Assembly: GCF_000166135.1 (NCBI RefSeq)
Contig: NC_014666.1
Coordinates: forward strand, 930,001-994,000
Direction: 5' to 3'
DNA length: 64,000 nt
Source: Pseudofrankia inefficax
Lineage (GTDB): Bacteria > Actinomycetota > Actinomycetes > Frankiales > Frankiaceae
The notes under the pieces are model-generated. The model saw only the letters and a list, made by a program, of their open reading frames with translations, made no database searches and was not told where the DNA came from. Made by a program: the position numbers and the translations under genes. Positions 50,353-59,051 of the stretch are shown piece after piece; within the stretch, counting starts at the first letter, position 1, and each line of letters begins with the position of its first letter.

Positions 50353-51768
50353 TCAGTTGGTCAGGTCCTTGGCCATGGCGTCGAGGCTTTCCAGGTAACG
50401 GTCGACGTCGGCGTCGGTGTGCTGGACGGAGAGGGTCCACTCCTCCTCGCGGCCGGGGGCCATCAGGACGCCCCGGTTGGCGTTGTACAGCCAGGCGAGC
50501 TCGGGCAACTCGGCGTTCTGGTGCTCCATGAACGAGGTGTAGTCCCGGATCGGCGCGTCGGTGAAGTGCACACAGCCCTTGGACGAGATGCCGACCGTGT
50601 AGCCCGCGATCCCATAGCGGCCAAGGATCTCGTCGCAGCCGGCGATCAGACGGTCGTTGAGTCGATCCAGGTGGACATACGCCTCGGGAGTGAGCACCTC
50701 GGCCAGGCTGGCGCGGGCCGCGGCCATCGACAGCGGGTTGCCGTTGTAGGTGCCGACCTGCTTCACCTTGTCGGAGGCGACCACTTCCATGATCTCGTCG
50801 GTGGCCCCGATCGCGCCCGACGGCAGGCCGCCGCCGAGCGCCTTGGCCAGCGTCACCATGTCGGGGGTGACGCCGAACCGCTCGGTCGCGCCGCCGGCGG
50901 CGACACACAGGCCGGTCTTCACCTCGTCGAAGATCAGGACGATCCCGTGCCGACGCGTGATCTCCCGGACGGCCTCCAGGTAGCCCGGCTCCGGCAGGAT
51001 CACGCCGAGGTTCATCATGGCGGCTTCCATGATCACGCAGGCCGGCTTGCGGCCCTCGGCGATCAGGCGCTCGATCCGGGCCTCCATCGCGGGCGCGTCG
51101 TTGAACGGCACCGGGACGGTCAGGTCGATGACGGCCTGGGGGATGCCGGCGCCGTAGCCGAGGGAGTTCATGTTGTCGGCCGGGCCGATGTCCGAGTACG
51201 GCGCGCCGATCGAGACCATCACGTAGTCGTGGTGGCCGTGGTACGAGCCGAAGATCTTGACGATGGTGTCCCGGCCTGTGACGCCGCGGGCGATCCGGAT
51301 CGCGTCCATCGTCGCCTCGGAGCCCGAGTTGACGTAGCGCCACTGCGGCAGCCCGAACCGGCGGGCCAACTCCTCGCTGACGACGACCGAGTCCTCGGTC
51401 GGCATCGCGAAATGGGTTCCCAGCCCGACCCGCTCGGTGACGGCCCGGATGATCGCCGGATGGGCGTGACCCTGCACCATCGAGCCGAAGCCGTTGTGGA
51501 AGTCGGAGTACTCGTTGCCGTCCACGTCCCAGACCCGGGCCCCCTTGCCGTGGGTCAGGTAGATCGGCCACGGGTCGCGCGACTGGTAGGAGGACGGCAC
51601 CCCGCCGGTCATCGTGCGCAGCGCGCGCTCGTGCAGCGCGCCGGAGCCGGGCGTGGCCGCGGCCAGGCGCGCCTCCTCCCGCTCGGCCAGCCCGGAGGCC
51701 CGCCCGGCGAGCGCCGCCTCGACCGTCGTGGATTCGGTTGCAGCCGTGGTCGTATCAGCCGTGGTCAC
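50353..51768 (-). CDS. Class III PLP-dependent aminotransferase
   Basis: 471 residues with PLP-Lys in VTLAKALGGGLPSGA, GSEATMDAIRIARGVTGRD for phosphate binding, and LIFDEVKTG. The overall shape resembles glutamate-1-semialdehyde aminomutase-like and omega-amine aminotransferases; N-terminal residues 1-35 are low-complexity Ala/Thr. In this set with an aldehyde dehydrogenase and an amine/amino-acid oxidase it likely transfers an amino group from a diamine or omega-amino acid. GTG 51768 has GGAGG at 6 nt. It diverges from the Lrp gene with a shared regulatory region. Confidence 0.9.
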   Translation of the reverse strand: MTTADTTTAATESTTVEAALAGRASGLAEREEARLAAATPGSGALHERALRTMTGGVPSSYQSRDPWPIYLTHGKGARVWDVDGNEYSDFHNGFGSMVQGHAHPAIIRAVTERVGLGTHFAMPTEDSVVVSEELARRFGLPQWRYVNSGSEATMDAIRIARGVTGRDTIVKIFGSYHGHHDYVMVSIGAPYSDIGPADNMNSLGYGAGIPQAVIDLTVPVPFNDAPAMEARIERLIAEGRKPACVIMEAAMMNLGVILPEPGYLEAVREITRRHGIVLIFDEVKTGLCVAAGGATERFGVTPDMVTLAKALGGGLPSGAIGATDEIMEVVASDKVKQVGTYNGNPLSMAAARASLAEVLTPEAYVHLDRLNDRLIAGCDEILGRYGIAGYTVGISSKGCVHFTDAPIRDYTSFMEHQNAELPELAWLYNANRGVLMAPGREEEWTLSVQHTDADVDRYLESLDAMAKDLTN

Positions 51769-51860
51769 GGTAGCCCTCCAAGGCGCACGTCGAGCGGTCT
51801 CAACGCTGAAAGCGTAGCCGATCGGTCGCCTGTACGAGGGAATCCGCAGGAAGAACCCGA

Positions 51861-51897
51861 TATGACTGCCGCATCATGGCAGTCACGGCAAGGTCAT
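51861..51897. promoter_or_regulatory. Candidate Lrp-type operator
   Basis: TGACTGCC (51863-51870), 7-bp spacer, GGCAGTCA (51878-51885): perfect 8-bp inverted arms. It is enclosed by a wider TATGAC / GTCATA pair (51861-51866, 51892-51897). It lies between divergent aminotransferase and Lrp genes, so it could control both. Confidence 0.65.
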
Positions 51898-52008
51898 ACG
51901 ATTGCAACCGCCATCGCGCCGCGGGTCACCGTCTCAGGACGTTCCGACGCCGACGGCCACAGTGCGGGGGCCGGCCGGCGGTCGGACGCGCGGGCGAGGA
52001 GGAAGCCG

Positions 52009-52497
52009 GTGCAGACACGTAAGGCGCCAGGTGGTCGCGCGTCGGCCGAACCGCTGTTGGATGACGTCAACAAGGCGATCATCGAACAGCTCCAGCAGGA
52101 CGGCCGGCGGTCCTACGCCGCGATGGCCGCGGCGGTTGGCCTGTCCGAGGCCGCGGTACGCCAGCGGGTGCAGCGCCTCCTGGACGCCGGCATCATGCAG
52201 ATCGTCGCGGTCACCGACCCGTTGCGGGTCGGGTTCAAGCGCCAGGCGATGATCGGCGTCCGCGTGACGGGCGATACCCGCGTCGTCGCCGACGCGCTCG
52301 CCGGCCTGCCGGAGGTCGACTACGTCGTCATCACGGCCGGGTCGTTCGACCTGCTGCTGGAGATCGTCGCCGAGGATGACGAGCACCTGATCTCGCTGGT
52401 CAACGACCACATTCGCGCGCTGCCACAGGTCCGCGAGACCGAGACCTTCGTCTACCTCCGCCTGGTCAAGCAGACCTACACCTGGGGCGTTCGCTGA
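52009..52497 (+). CDS. Lrp/AsnC-family transcriptional regulator
   Basis: 162 residues: an N-terminal winged HTH (LLDDVNKAIIEQLQQDGRRS, then MAAAVGLSEAAVRQRVQRLL) and a RAM/AsnC effector domain (EVDYVVITAGSFDLLLEIVA). GTG 52009 is preferred over ATG 51862: it has GAGGAAG upstream, gives the normal Lrp length, and leaves the 51863 palindrome in non-coding DNA. Located beside amine-metabolism genes, it likely responds to an amino acid or amine. A terminator follows. Confidence 0.88.
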   Translation: MQTRKAPGGRASAEPLLDDVNKAIIEQLQQDGRRSYAAMAAAVGLSEAAVRQRVQRLLDAGIMQIVAVTDPLRVGFKRQAMIGVRVTGDTRVVADALAGLPEVDYVVITAGSFDLLLEIVAEDDEHLISLVNDHIRALPQVRETETFVYLRLVKQTYTWGVR

Positions 52498-52523
52498 TCG
52501 GACGCCCGGAGGGCGTCTGATCA
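52495..52523 (+). terminator. Terminator of the Lrp gene
   Basis: TGATCGGACGCCC (52495-52507), 3-nt loop, GGGCGTCTGATCA; one mismatch in 13. The stem begins at the stop codon itself. Confidence 0.7.
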
Positions 52524-52836
52524 ACGAACGCCTGTCGGGCGCTGAGCGCCCTCCCAACGTCTGTTGTCAGCTGGCGTGGATGTTCGTGGTCGGCCTCCGG
52601 CGGTGGCCGGGTTCTTGGGTCGCGTGGGCGGGGCCAGGTTCCGGGCGTCTGGTCGCGTCGGATCAGGGGCACTGAAGATCGCTGTTTCGGCCCTCCGGTG
52701 GTTCGATTTGGGGACGCATCGGGAGATGGTTCACGTGAAACAACTGATGCACAACCAGTGGATCGGGTTGGGAGTCCGACTGGGGTAGGGCGGCCGGACC
52801 AGGCCTGGCTCGCCCCAGGGATGGATAGGACGGCCC
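52498..52836. other. 339-bp intergenic region after the Lrp gene
   Basis: No gene. It includes part of the Lrp terminator, a GGGCGC/GCGCCC mini-hairpin, and a solitary half-site of repeat family B (52676-52706). Confidence 0.5.
52676..52706 (+). repeat. Palindromic repeat family B, solitary half-site
   Basis: AGATCGCTGTTTCGGCCCTC, continuing CGGTGGTT, matches the half-site of the hairpin at 6934-7008 nearly base for base. No complementary arm is found within 100 bp, so it looks like a decayed or incomplete copy. Confidence 0.75.
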
Positions 52837-53112
52837 ATGGCACTGGTCGAGCGCGATCCGTCGGACAGGACACTCGTCACCCACCTCGGCGGGGCCGAGA
52901 TCACCGTCAGACCGGAGGCGTCGTCCGGCGCCGGGAACGCGCCGGTCGTGTTGCTTCGGCTGGTGTCGCCGATGTTCGACTCGTTCGCCGTCGCCTACCT
53001 CGGGCCGGTCGAGGCGACGGCCCTCGCACGCGCCCTGCTCGCCGCCGCCGAGGCCGCCGACGGCCGCCCAGGCACCACTGTCCACGGCTGGCGGAACCGG
53101 CCGCTGCACTGA
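52837..53112 (+). CDS. Small hypothetical protein, 91 aa
   Basis: ATG 52837. The product has mixed beta-strand and helix pattern (APVVLLRLVSPMFDSFAVAY, then VEATALARALLAAAEAAD) with no signal peptide or Cys. Codon bias supports it; TAGGAC lies 6 nt before the start (near -10). I do not recognise the family. It is isolated between repeat elements. Confidence 0.6.
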   Translation: MALVERDPSDRTLVTHLGGAEITVRPEASSGAGNAPVVLLRLVSPMFDSFAVAYLGPVEATALARALLAAAEAADGRPGTTVHGWRNRPLH

Positions 53113-53526
53113 TCCCACCCGTAGCCACCCGGAGCGCCGGTTTCCATACCCAACTGGCGATCACAGGCTAGTTGACCTGTCGCAGGACGCCTTGATCGCG
53201 AACCAGGTATGGAAACTGGCGCCTGGTGGCCGATTTGCTCCTTTTATCCATACGTGGTTCGCGATCATGATGAGCCACTGGCTCGGCGCCGCCTGAAGAT
53301 CCGCGTCTGGGTATGGAATCCGTCGCCGCCCGGCTGTGGCGAAGATCGACGGGGGCCCCAGCCGCGCCCGCGGGCCCGCCAGCTCCCAGCCGAGCCCAGC
53401 CGGCCGAGCCCAGCCGAACCCGGCCGCCCGGCCGCCCGGGCGGCCGGGCCGAATACGGCCGGGCGACCTGGTGGGGCTAGCCGGCCGGGGCCGAGCCCAG
53501 CTCTCCTCGGTCGGGGCGAGCTGGGC
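53113..53526. other. 414-bp intergenic region with the second 186-bp element
   Basis: No gene. It contains copy B of the 186-bp element, then ~130 bp of very GC-rich sequence with short CCCAGCCGAG-type repeats, and the terminator of the oxidoreductase gene. Confidence 0.5.
53136..53321 (-). repeat. 186-bp dispersed two-palindrome element, copy B (reverse orientation)
   Basis: Same element as 13565-13750 but inverted: base x here corresponds to 66886 minus x there, without any insertion or deletion. Half-sites: TTTCCATACCCAACTGGCGA (53141), TTGATCGCGAACCAGGTATG (53192), CTTTTATCCATACGTGGTTC (53241) and AGATCCGCGTCTGGGTATGG (53297). The regions between the arms have diverged completely, while TGGATAAAAG and GGTATGGAAA remain identical. 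Confidence 0.85.
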
Positions 53527-53528
53527 TC
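53493..53528 (-). terminator. Terminator of the FAD oxidoreductase gene
   Basis: GAGCCCAGCTC (53493-53503) and GAGCTGGGCTC (53518-53528) form a perfect 11-bp stem around a 14-nt loop; one arm overlaps the stop codon. Confidence 0.7.
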
Positions 53529-54903
53529 AGTGGCCGGTGAGCAGCTCCAGGGCCTTGCCGAGGTGGGACGGGCGGCCTGTGCGGTTCTCGCGGGCGTCGG
53601 TCGCGGCGGCGCCGATGCGGCCCGCGTTGATGCCCAGCCAGCGCAGCGGTTCCGGCTCCCACTGCCGTGGGGCGCGGTTCACCCAGGGCAGCTTCGTGTT
53701 CGGGGTCTCGTGCCCGGCGACCAGCTCGGCCAGGGTTCTGCCGGCCAGCGCCGCCGCGGCGACGCCGTCGCCGACGTAGCCGCCGCCACTGCCCAGGCCC
53801 GTCGCCGGGTCGAACCGCACGGTCGGGGTCCAGTCGCGCGGCACCCCGAGCGGGCCGCCCCAGCGGTGGGTGATCTCGGCGCGCGCGGCGGCGGGGAACA
53901 GCGTGCCCAGCGTGTGGCGCAGGTGCTCGAAGACGGTGTCCTCGCGGTCGTACGCCGGCCTGATCCGGGAGCCGAGGTGGTAGGGCGCGCCCCGGCCGCC
54001 GAGCACGATGCGCCCATCGGCGGTGCGCTGGGCGTAGATGATCAGATGCCGGTTGTCGTTGAGGGTGAACCGCTCGCGCCAGCCGATCTCGTCCCAGACG
54101 GCGGCCGGCAGCGGCTCGGTCGCGATGATCAGTGAGTAGAGCGGAACGATCTCGCGGGAGTAACCGGGCAGCCGAGGCGTCCAGGCCTCCGTCGCCCGGA
54201 TCACCGCGTCAGCGCGGACCGAGCCGCCCGCGAGGTCGACCCGTCCGGCCGAGATCCGGCGCGCGGCGGACTGCTCGTAGATCGTGACACCGCGCCGCTC
54301 GGCCGCCTCGGCGAGCCCGCGCACCAGCTTGGCGGGGGACAGCGCGGCACAGTCCGGGTCGAAGGTGCCGCCGAGCGCGCCGGCGACCCGCACCCGGGCG
54401 GCGACGGCGTCCGCGTCCAGCCAGTCGTCACCGGCGGTGGTGCGTAGCCGGGAGGCCTGCGCAGGCGTGGTCGCGAGGCACAGGTAGCCCGCCTTGGCGA
54501 AGTCGCAGTCGATGCCCTCCGCGGCGGCGATGGCGCCGACCTCGTCGATGGTCGCCGCGAGCGCCGGCCGCATCGCCTCCGCCAGCGACTCGACCGGGAA
54601 CAGCGCCGAGCACCAGCCCCCGTTGCGGCCGGAGGCGCCGAATCCGGCCACCTCGCGCTCGACCACCACGATCCGCTTGTCCGGCGCGAGCCCGGCCAGG
54701 TGGTAGGCCGTCCACAACCCGGTGAAGCCGGCGCCGACGATGCACACGTCCGCGGTCACCGTGCCGCTCAGCGCCGGGCGTGCCGTCACCGGGGCAGCGA
54801 GCTGGTCGGTCCAGAGCGAGGCCACGAGGCCCGCCGAGGGAGGCGTCTTGCGGCCGGGCAGCAGCCCGGCCGTGCGGCGGAGGAACCGGCTCGCGTCAGC
54901 CAC
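53527..54903 (-). CDS. FAD-dependent DAO-family oxidoreductase (amine/gamma-glutamylputrescine-oxidase-like)
   Basis: 458 residues. GAGFTGLWTAYHLA is the FAD dinucleotide motif near residue 57, GASGRNGGWCSALFPVESLA covers the isoalloxazine site (RNGG is typical of gamma-glutamylputrescine oxidase and related DadA-like enzymes), and the C-terminal GGYVGDGVAAAALAGRTLAE closes the FAD fold. It probably oxidises an amine to an imine/aldehyde, producing H2O2. GTG 54903 is used. The divergent aldehyde dehydrogenase would consume the product. No signal peptide. Confidence 0.87.
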   Translation of the reverse strand: MADASRFLRRTAGLLPGRKTPPSAGLVASLWTDQLAAPVTARPALSGTVTADVCIVGAGFTGLWTAYHLAGLAPDKRIVVVEREVAGFGASGRNGGWCSALFPVESLAEAMRPALAATIDEVGAIAAAEGIDCDFAKAGYLCLATTPAQASRLRTTAGDDWLDADAVAARVRVAGALGGTFDPDCAALSPAKLVRGLAEAAERRGVTIYEQSAARRISAGRVDLAGGSVRADAVIRATEAWTPRLPGYSREIVPLYSLIIATEPLPAAVWDEIGWRERFTLNDNRHLIIYAQRTADGRIVLGGRGAPYHLGSRIRPAYDREDTVFEHLRHTLGTLFPAAARAEITHRWGGPLGVPRDWTPTVRFDPATGLGSGGGYVGDGVAAAALAGRTLAELVAGHETPNTKLPWVNRAPRQWEPEPLRWLGINAGRIGAAATDARENRTGRPSHLGKALELLTGH

Positions 54904-55333
54904 CGTGGCTGCCTACCCTTCGTAGCGATACAGCACCGGATCTCGTCCAGCCTGTCGCCGAACGGGGTGCGTCATCTGTGCCTGATTCTCGTCGTCGCCT
55001 CTCCCGGCCCGGGGGCTGGGCTGTCGTCGGGCGGCGCTCGACCGACCGGTCCGTCCGGCAGCCGGCGGCCCGGCGGGGTGCGTACCCGGAGATCTCTCTG
55101 CCGAGATCCCTCCACAAGCACGGTATCCGTGCTTTAGTCTGCCCTAAACCGCCGACTTCGACCGTACTACCCCGGTTCGGAGACGGCATCCGTATGTCCA
55201 GTGCGGATCCGGCGTGTTTCCTGAACCGACATGTGACGGGTGCGCCGGGCAAGCGTGGGAACGTCGTCACGAACATCGCGGCGGGCAGCACAACAGGCGT
55301 GGTCAGCAGGACGTCGGGGACTGGAGAGGTCGG
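54904..55333. other. 430-bp divergent regulatory region, oxidase / aldehyde dehydrogenase
   Basis: No gene. It contains a perfect inverted repeat at 55116-55134, TTTAG/CTAAA arms just after it, and the dehydrogenase Shine-Dalgarno at its 3' end. Confidence 0.5.
55116..55134. promoter_or_regulatory. Candidate operator, oxidase/dehydrogenase
   Basis: AAGCACGG, 3-bp spacer TAT, CCGTGCTT: perfect 8-bp inverted repeat, in the shared region of two divergent amine genes. A repressor or Lrp site is plausible. Confidence 0.55.
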
Positions 55334-56764
55334 ATGGGCGAGGTTCTGAGCAACTTCATCGGCGGCGAGTACGTGCCGACGGCCGACGGCCGGACGATGC
55401 CGATCGTCGACCCGTCGACCGGCGAGCAGTACGCCGAGGCACCGCTGTCGGGCGCCGCCGACGTGGACAAGGCCATGGCCGCCGCGGCGAAGGCGTTCGA
55501 GGGCTGGCGGGACGCGACGCCCAGCGAGCGGTCCCGGGCGCTGCTGAAGCTCGCCGACGCGATCGAGGAGCGCGCCGACGACCTCGTCGCGGCCGAGGTG
55601 CGCAACACGGGCAAGCCGGTCGGGCTCACGCTCAGTGAGGAGATCCCGCCGTCGGCCGACCAGGTCCGGTTCTTCGCGGGCGCGGCCCGGCTGCTGGAGG
55701 GCCGGTCGGCCGGGGAGTACATGCACGGGCACACGAGCTACGTGCGGCGCGAGCCGATCGGCGTGTGCGGCCAGGTGACCCCGTGGAACTACCCGTTCAT
55801 GATGGCGATCTGGAAGATCGCTCCGGCGATCGCCGCCGGGAACGCCGTGGTGATCAAGCCGTCGGACACGACCCCGGCGAGCACCCTGCTGCTGGCCGAG
55901 ATCGCGGCCGAGTTCCTGCCGCCCGGCGTGCTCAACGTCGTCTGTGGCGACCGGGACAGCGGCCGCGCGGTGGTGGCGCACAAGACGCCCGCGATGGTCT
56001 CGGTGACCGGCAGCGTCCGGGCCGGCATGGAGGTCGCCAAGGCGGCCGCCGACGACCTCAAGAAGGTCCACCTGGAGCTGGGCGGCAAGGCGCCGGTCGT
56101 CGTGTTCGACGACGTCGACGCGGCGAAGGTCGCCGAGGGCATCGCTGGCGCCGGCTACTTCAACGCCGGCCAGGACTGCACGGCCGCGACCCGCGTGCTG
56201 GCCGCGCCCGGCATCTACGCCGACCTGGTCGCCGCTCTCGGCGACGCGGCCCGGGCCACCAAGGTGGGCCCGCCGTCGGACGAGGACGCCGCGTTCGGCC
56301 CGCTCAACAGCGCGAACCAGCTCGCCCGGGTGTCCGGGATGGTCGGGCGCACGCCCGAGCACGCCCAGGTCGTCACGGGGGGTGTGGCGCTGGACGGGCC
56401 CGGGTACTTCTACCCACCCACGGTCATCGCCGGCGTCCGGCAGGACGACGAGCTCGCCCAGTCGGAGATCTTCGGCCCGGTGGTGACCGTGCAGCAGTTC
56501 TCGGATGAGGACGAGGCGGTGCGATGGGCCAACGGCGTCGAGTACGGGCTGGCGTCCAGCGTCTGGACGACCGACCACGGCCGGGCGATGCGGGTCGCCC
56601 GACGACTCGACTTCGGCGCGGTCTGGGTGAACACCCATATTCCGATCGTGGCCGAGATGCCACATGGTGGTTTCAAGAAGAGTGGATACGGCAAAGATCT
56701 GTCGATCTACGGTCTTGAGGACTACACACGTATTAAGCACGTGATGCACAACTTCGAGTTCTGA
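55334..56764 (+). CDS. Aldehyde dehydrogenase, gamma-aminobutyraldehyde type
   Basis: 476 residues. [11 protein letters not shown] contains the general-base Glu and GQDCTAATR the nucleophile Cys; [20 protein letters not shown] and KSGYGKDLS complete the family profile. The sequence resembles gamma-aminobutyraldehyde/betaine-aldehyde dehydrogenases (PatD type), which oxidise the aldehyde from putrescine to GABA. ATG 55334 has GGAGAGG upstream. The neighbouring DAO-family oxidase, aminotransferase and Lrp genes fit amine catabolism, although no ABC importer accompanies them. Confidence 0.9.
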   Translation: MGEVLSNFIGGEYVPTADGRTMPIVDPSTGEQYAEAPLSGAADVDKAMAAAAKAFEGWRDATPSERSRALLKLADAIEERADDLVAAEVRNTGKPVGLTLSEEIPPSADQVRFFAGAARLLEGRSAGEYMHGHTSYVRREPIGVCGQVTPWNYPFMMAIWKIAPAIAAGNAVVIKPSDTTPASTLLLAEIAAEFLPPGVLNVVCGDRDSGRAVVAHKTPAMVSVTGSVRAGMEVAKAAADDLKKVHLELGGKAPVVVFDDVDAAKVAEGIAGAGYFNAGQDCTAATRVLAAPGIYADLVAALGDAARATKVGPPSDEDAAFGPLNSANQLARVSGMVGRTPEHAQVVTGGVALDGPGYFYPPTVIAGVRQDDELAQSEIFGPVVTVQQFSDEDEAVRWANGVEYGLASSVWTTDHGRAMRVARRLDFGAVWVNTHIPIVAEMPHGGFKKSGYGKDLSIYGLEDYTRIKHVMHNFEF

Positions 56765-56816
56765 GCCTCGCGGCGGCCTGGTCTGGCTGAGCCCCGCGGG
56801 CGACGCGGCCGGCGAA

Positions 56817-56848
56817 GGGCGGCGCGACGGGTCATCCTTCGCGCCGCC
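56817..56848 (+). terminator. Terminator of the aldehyde dehydrogenase gene
   Basis: GGCGGCGCGA (56818-56827) pairs with TCGCGCCGCC (56839-56848) around an 11-nt loop, ~50 nt after the stop. Confidence 0.65.
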
Positions 56849-56880
56849 GCCCCTCTCCGGGCGAAAGGCGAGTGGTCGCT

Positions 56881-58131
56881 ATGCGGACGGCGGGCGGGGA
56901 CGACGGGACCGGGACGGGCGGGGCGTCGCGGCTGGTCGCGGACGCGAGTGGCGGCGGGTCTGACGAGGCCGGCGGCCGGCGGGACGCGGCCGTCCGCGCG
57001 CCTGCCGCCAAGGCGGGCGGTGCCACGCGAACGGGCGGCGCCACGAGCCGCAAGGACACACTTTCGCCCCGGTTCCTCACCGTGCACGGCCATCGACGGG
57101 CCTACCTGCGGGCCGGTCGTGGGTCGCCGGTGCTTCTCATCCACGGCATCGGGGACAGTTCGGCGACGTGGCTCCCGGTACTGCCCGGACTCGCCCGCCG
57201 GCACACCGTCATCGCCCCGGACCTGCTGGGCCACGGCCTGTCCGACAAACCGCGGGCCGACTATTCGGTCGGCGGGTTCGCCTGCGGGATGCGCGACCTG
57301 TTGACGGTCCTCGGCATCGAGCGGGTCACCGTGGTGGGTCACTCGCTCGGCGGCGGGGTGGCGATGCAGTTCGCCTACCAGTTCCCGGAGCGGTGCGAGC
57401 GGCTGGTACTGGTCGGCACCGGCGGGGTCGGGCCGCAGGTCAGCCCGTTGCTGCGGCTGGCCGCCTCGCCCGGTGGTGAGGCGCTCCTGTCGTTGCTGCG
57501 GCTGCCGCCGGCTCGGCTCGCCGGCCACGGGGTGATCAGCGCCCTCGGCCTGTTGGGCACCGACCTCGGCCGCGACTCGGACGAGGTGGCCCGGGTGTTC
57601 GGCGGGCTCGCGACGGGGCAGTCGCGGGCCGCGTTCCTGCGAACGCTGCGCTCCGCCGTGGACGCCCGGGGCCAGGCGATCACGATGCTGGACCGCTGCT
57701 ATCTGGCCCAGGGCATGCCGACGCTGATCATGTGGGGAGCGCATGACGCGGTCATCCCGGTCGAGCACGCCCGGATTGCCCACGAGGCGATGCCCGGCAG
57801 CCGCCTGGAGATCTTCCCGGACGCCGGCCATTTCCCGCATCACACCGATCCGGACCGTTTTCAGGCCGTCCTAGCCGATTTCTTCGCCACCACGCGACCG
57901 GGCAGTCACACCGTTCGAGAGTGGCGCGCGCTGCTGCGGTCGCGCGCCCTGCCGCCGGACGCGCCGGCCGAGGAGGCATCCCGGCCGGTCTCGGCGCCAC
58001 GTGCCCGCCATGGCGATGCGGAGGGTCGGACGGGCCGCGCCGGACCCGCGGGCCGCCCTGGACGCCTCGCCGACGCCGACCGGGATGCCGGCCGGAGCGA
58101 CCCGGCCGCGCGCCTTTTCAAAGCCGGCTGA
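56881..58131 (+). CDS. Alpha/beta hydrolase
   Basis: 416 residues: a disordered Ala/Gly-rich N-terminus (~60 aa), then an alpha/beta hydrolase with HGIGDSSATW oxyanion loop, nucleophile GHSLGGG, catalytic Asp in GAHDAVIP and His in DAGHFPHH. A ~70-residue Arg/Ala/Pro-rich tail follows. It likely hydrolyses an ester or lipid; substrate not known. ATG 56881 is used; GTG 56872 is possible with poor spacing. There is no signal peptide. Confidence 0.87.
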   Translation: MRTAGGDDGTGTGGASRLVADASGGGSDEAGGRRDAAVRAPAAKAGGATRTGGATSRKDTLSPRFLTVHGHRRAYLRAGRGSPVLLIHGIGDSSATWLPVLPGLARRHTVIAPDLLGHGLSDKPRADYSVGGFACGMRDLLTVLGIERVTVVGHSLGGGVAMQFAYQFPERCERLVLVGTGGVGPQVSPLLRLAASPGGEALLSLLRLPPARLAGHGVISALGLLGTDLGRDSDEVARVFGGLATGQSRAAFLRTLRSAVDARGQAITMLDRCYLAQGMPTLIMWGAHDAVIPVEHARIAHEAMPGSRLEIFPDAGHFPHHTDPDRFQAVLADFFATTRPGSHTVREWRALLRSRALPPDAPAEEASRPVSAPRARHGDAEGRTGRAGPAGRPGRLADADRDAGRSDPAARLFKAG

Positions 58132-58531
58132 CCGAGACGCGGATATCGTGAACGAACCGTGGATGATCTACCGTGCGGCCGATCGCCAGGAGAAGATCGC
58201 GTGAAGATCGGGCAGGGTCGTGACAAGCGGCACGGGTATGTTCCACATTTAGTCCCGAGGAAGCGCTACCGTAGAGTTAGCGGCGTCGGTCACTCGCATG
58301 TCGTGGGGCACCAGCTCGTTGGGTACCAGCTCGTTGGACTCCAGCTTGCAGGGCACCAGTTCGTTGGACCCAGCTCGCGGCGCAACAGTTCGCGGCGAAT
58401 GCGACCTTCGTTGGTGACGGCTGCAGACACGGACGGGCCACCTTGTTCGACGTTGGTCCGCCGGGCCCCGCAATGTCTGCCCTGGGGGGAGACCCCCGGA
58501 CGCCCCGATGGAACTATTCGGAGGTCGATCC
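58132..58531. other. 400-bp region of low GC3 with tandem repeats
   Basis: This stretch has AT-richer patches (CCACATTTAGTCCCG, TACCGTAGAGTTAGC) than its neighbours and the 15-bp tandem repeat below. A GTG at 58201 with GGAG upstream opens a ~117-codon frame starting VKIGQGRDKRHGYVPHLVPR and running into the next gene. It shows many rare codons, so coding is doubtful. Confidence 0.4.
58311..58370. repeat. 4 x 15-bp tandem repeat
   Basis: Units CCAGCTCGTTGGGTA, CCAGCTCGTTGGACT, CCAGCTTGCAGGGCA, CCAGTTCGTTGGACC run head to tail, with a partial fifth. The 15-bp period equals five codons in the possible frame (QLVG-type pentapeptide repeats). They are too similar and closely packed for CRISPR. 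Confidence 0.75.
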
Positions 58532-58735
58532 TTGGCACGCCGTGCACGTCTTAGCTGGCCCGAGGAACGTCGTGACTCGAGCGAGGTTGTGGTGACCCGG
58601 TTCGACCCGGGCCGCGGCTGGACCCTTGACCAGGCCCGTGACCTGGTACGTCAGGGTTACTCGGTAGATAACGTCGCACAGCGGACGGGCTTTCCGGCGC
58701 AGATGTTGAAAGTCGCCGTCGCCGACGAGGGCTGA
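58532..58735 (+). CDS. Small HTH-like protein, 67 aa
   Basis: TTG 58532 has a near-perfect Shine-Dalgarno (GGAGG, 7-nt spacer); ATG 58508 in frame has none. The basic N-terminus is followed by a predicted helix-turn-helix: LDQARDLVRQGYSVDNVAQR, then TGFPAQMLKVAVADEG. That pattern (Q/A-rich helix, GY turn, second helix before a TGW/F motif) resembles small DNA-binding proteins of actinobacteria. The family is not identified. The gene is followed by two hairpins. Confidence 0.7.
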   Translation: MARRARLSWPEERRDSSEVVVTRFDPGRGWTLDQARDLVRQGYSVDNVAQRTGFPAQMLKVAVADEG

Positions 58736-59051
58736 ACCGCTCACCGATTCGGTGACCGTCGCCCGCGCGCGGGCGGCTCCCCGGCTGGGCGTCAGGCGGA
58801 GGAGTGTGAGATCTGGTCACCCGCCTGAGGTTGGCGGGTGACCGGGGCCGCTCGCGATCTCGCGTCCGCTTCGCCGACGCGCCGATCGGAAGACCGCTGG
58901 AAATTGCGCCGCCCGGTAGGGGACTGATGTCGGACGGCGATCGACATGCGATTCCGGATGCCACCGGCCCGCCCGCCGTTGTTCCTATTACTGACCGGCG
59001 GGAGACGGACAATCCACCGGTACGCAATGTGTGGCGGTGTTCGGGCGCCGA
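58736..59051. other. 316-bp intergenic region
   Basis: No gene. It contains the 15-bp palindrome TCACCGATTCGGTGA (58741-58755) just after the small gene, the hairpin below, and no other recognisable signals. Confidence 0.45.
58815..58843. terminator. Hairpin, probable terminator
   Basis: GGTCACCCGCC and GGCGGGTGACC, perfect 11-bp arms with a 7-nt loop. It follows the small HTH-like gene by 80 nt. Confidence 0.65.

Noticed and set aside
58311-58370. CRISPR array
   Set aside because: The repeats are 15 bp with no spacers between units; no cas genes nearby.
58201-58554. Protein-coding gene of ~117 codons
   Set aside because: A weak Shine-Dalgarno exists, but many rare codons, repeat-driven sequence and overlap with the better-supported TTG gene argue against it.
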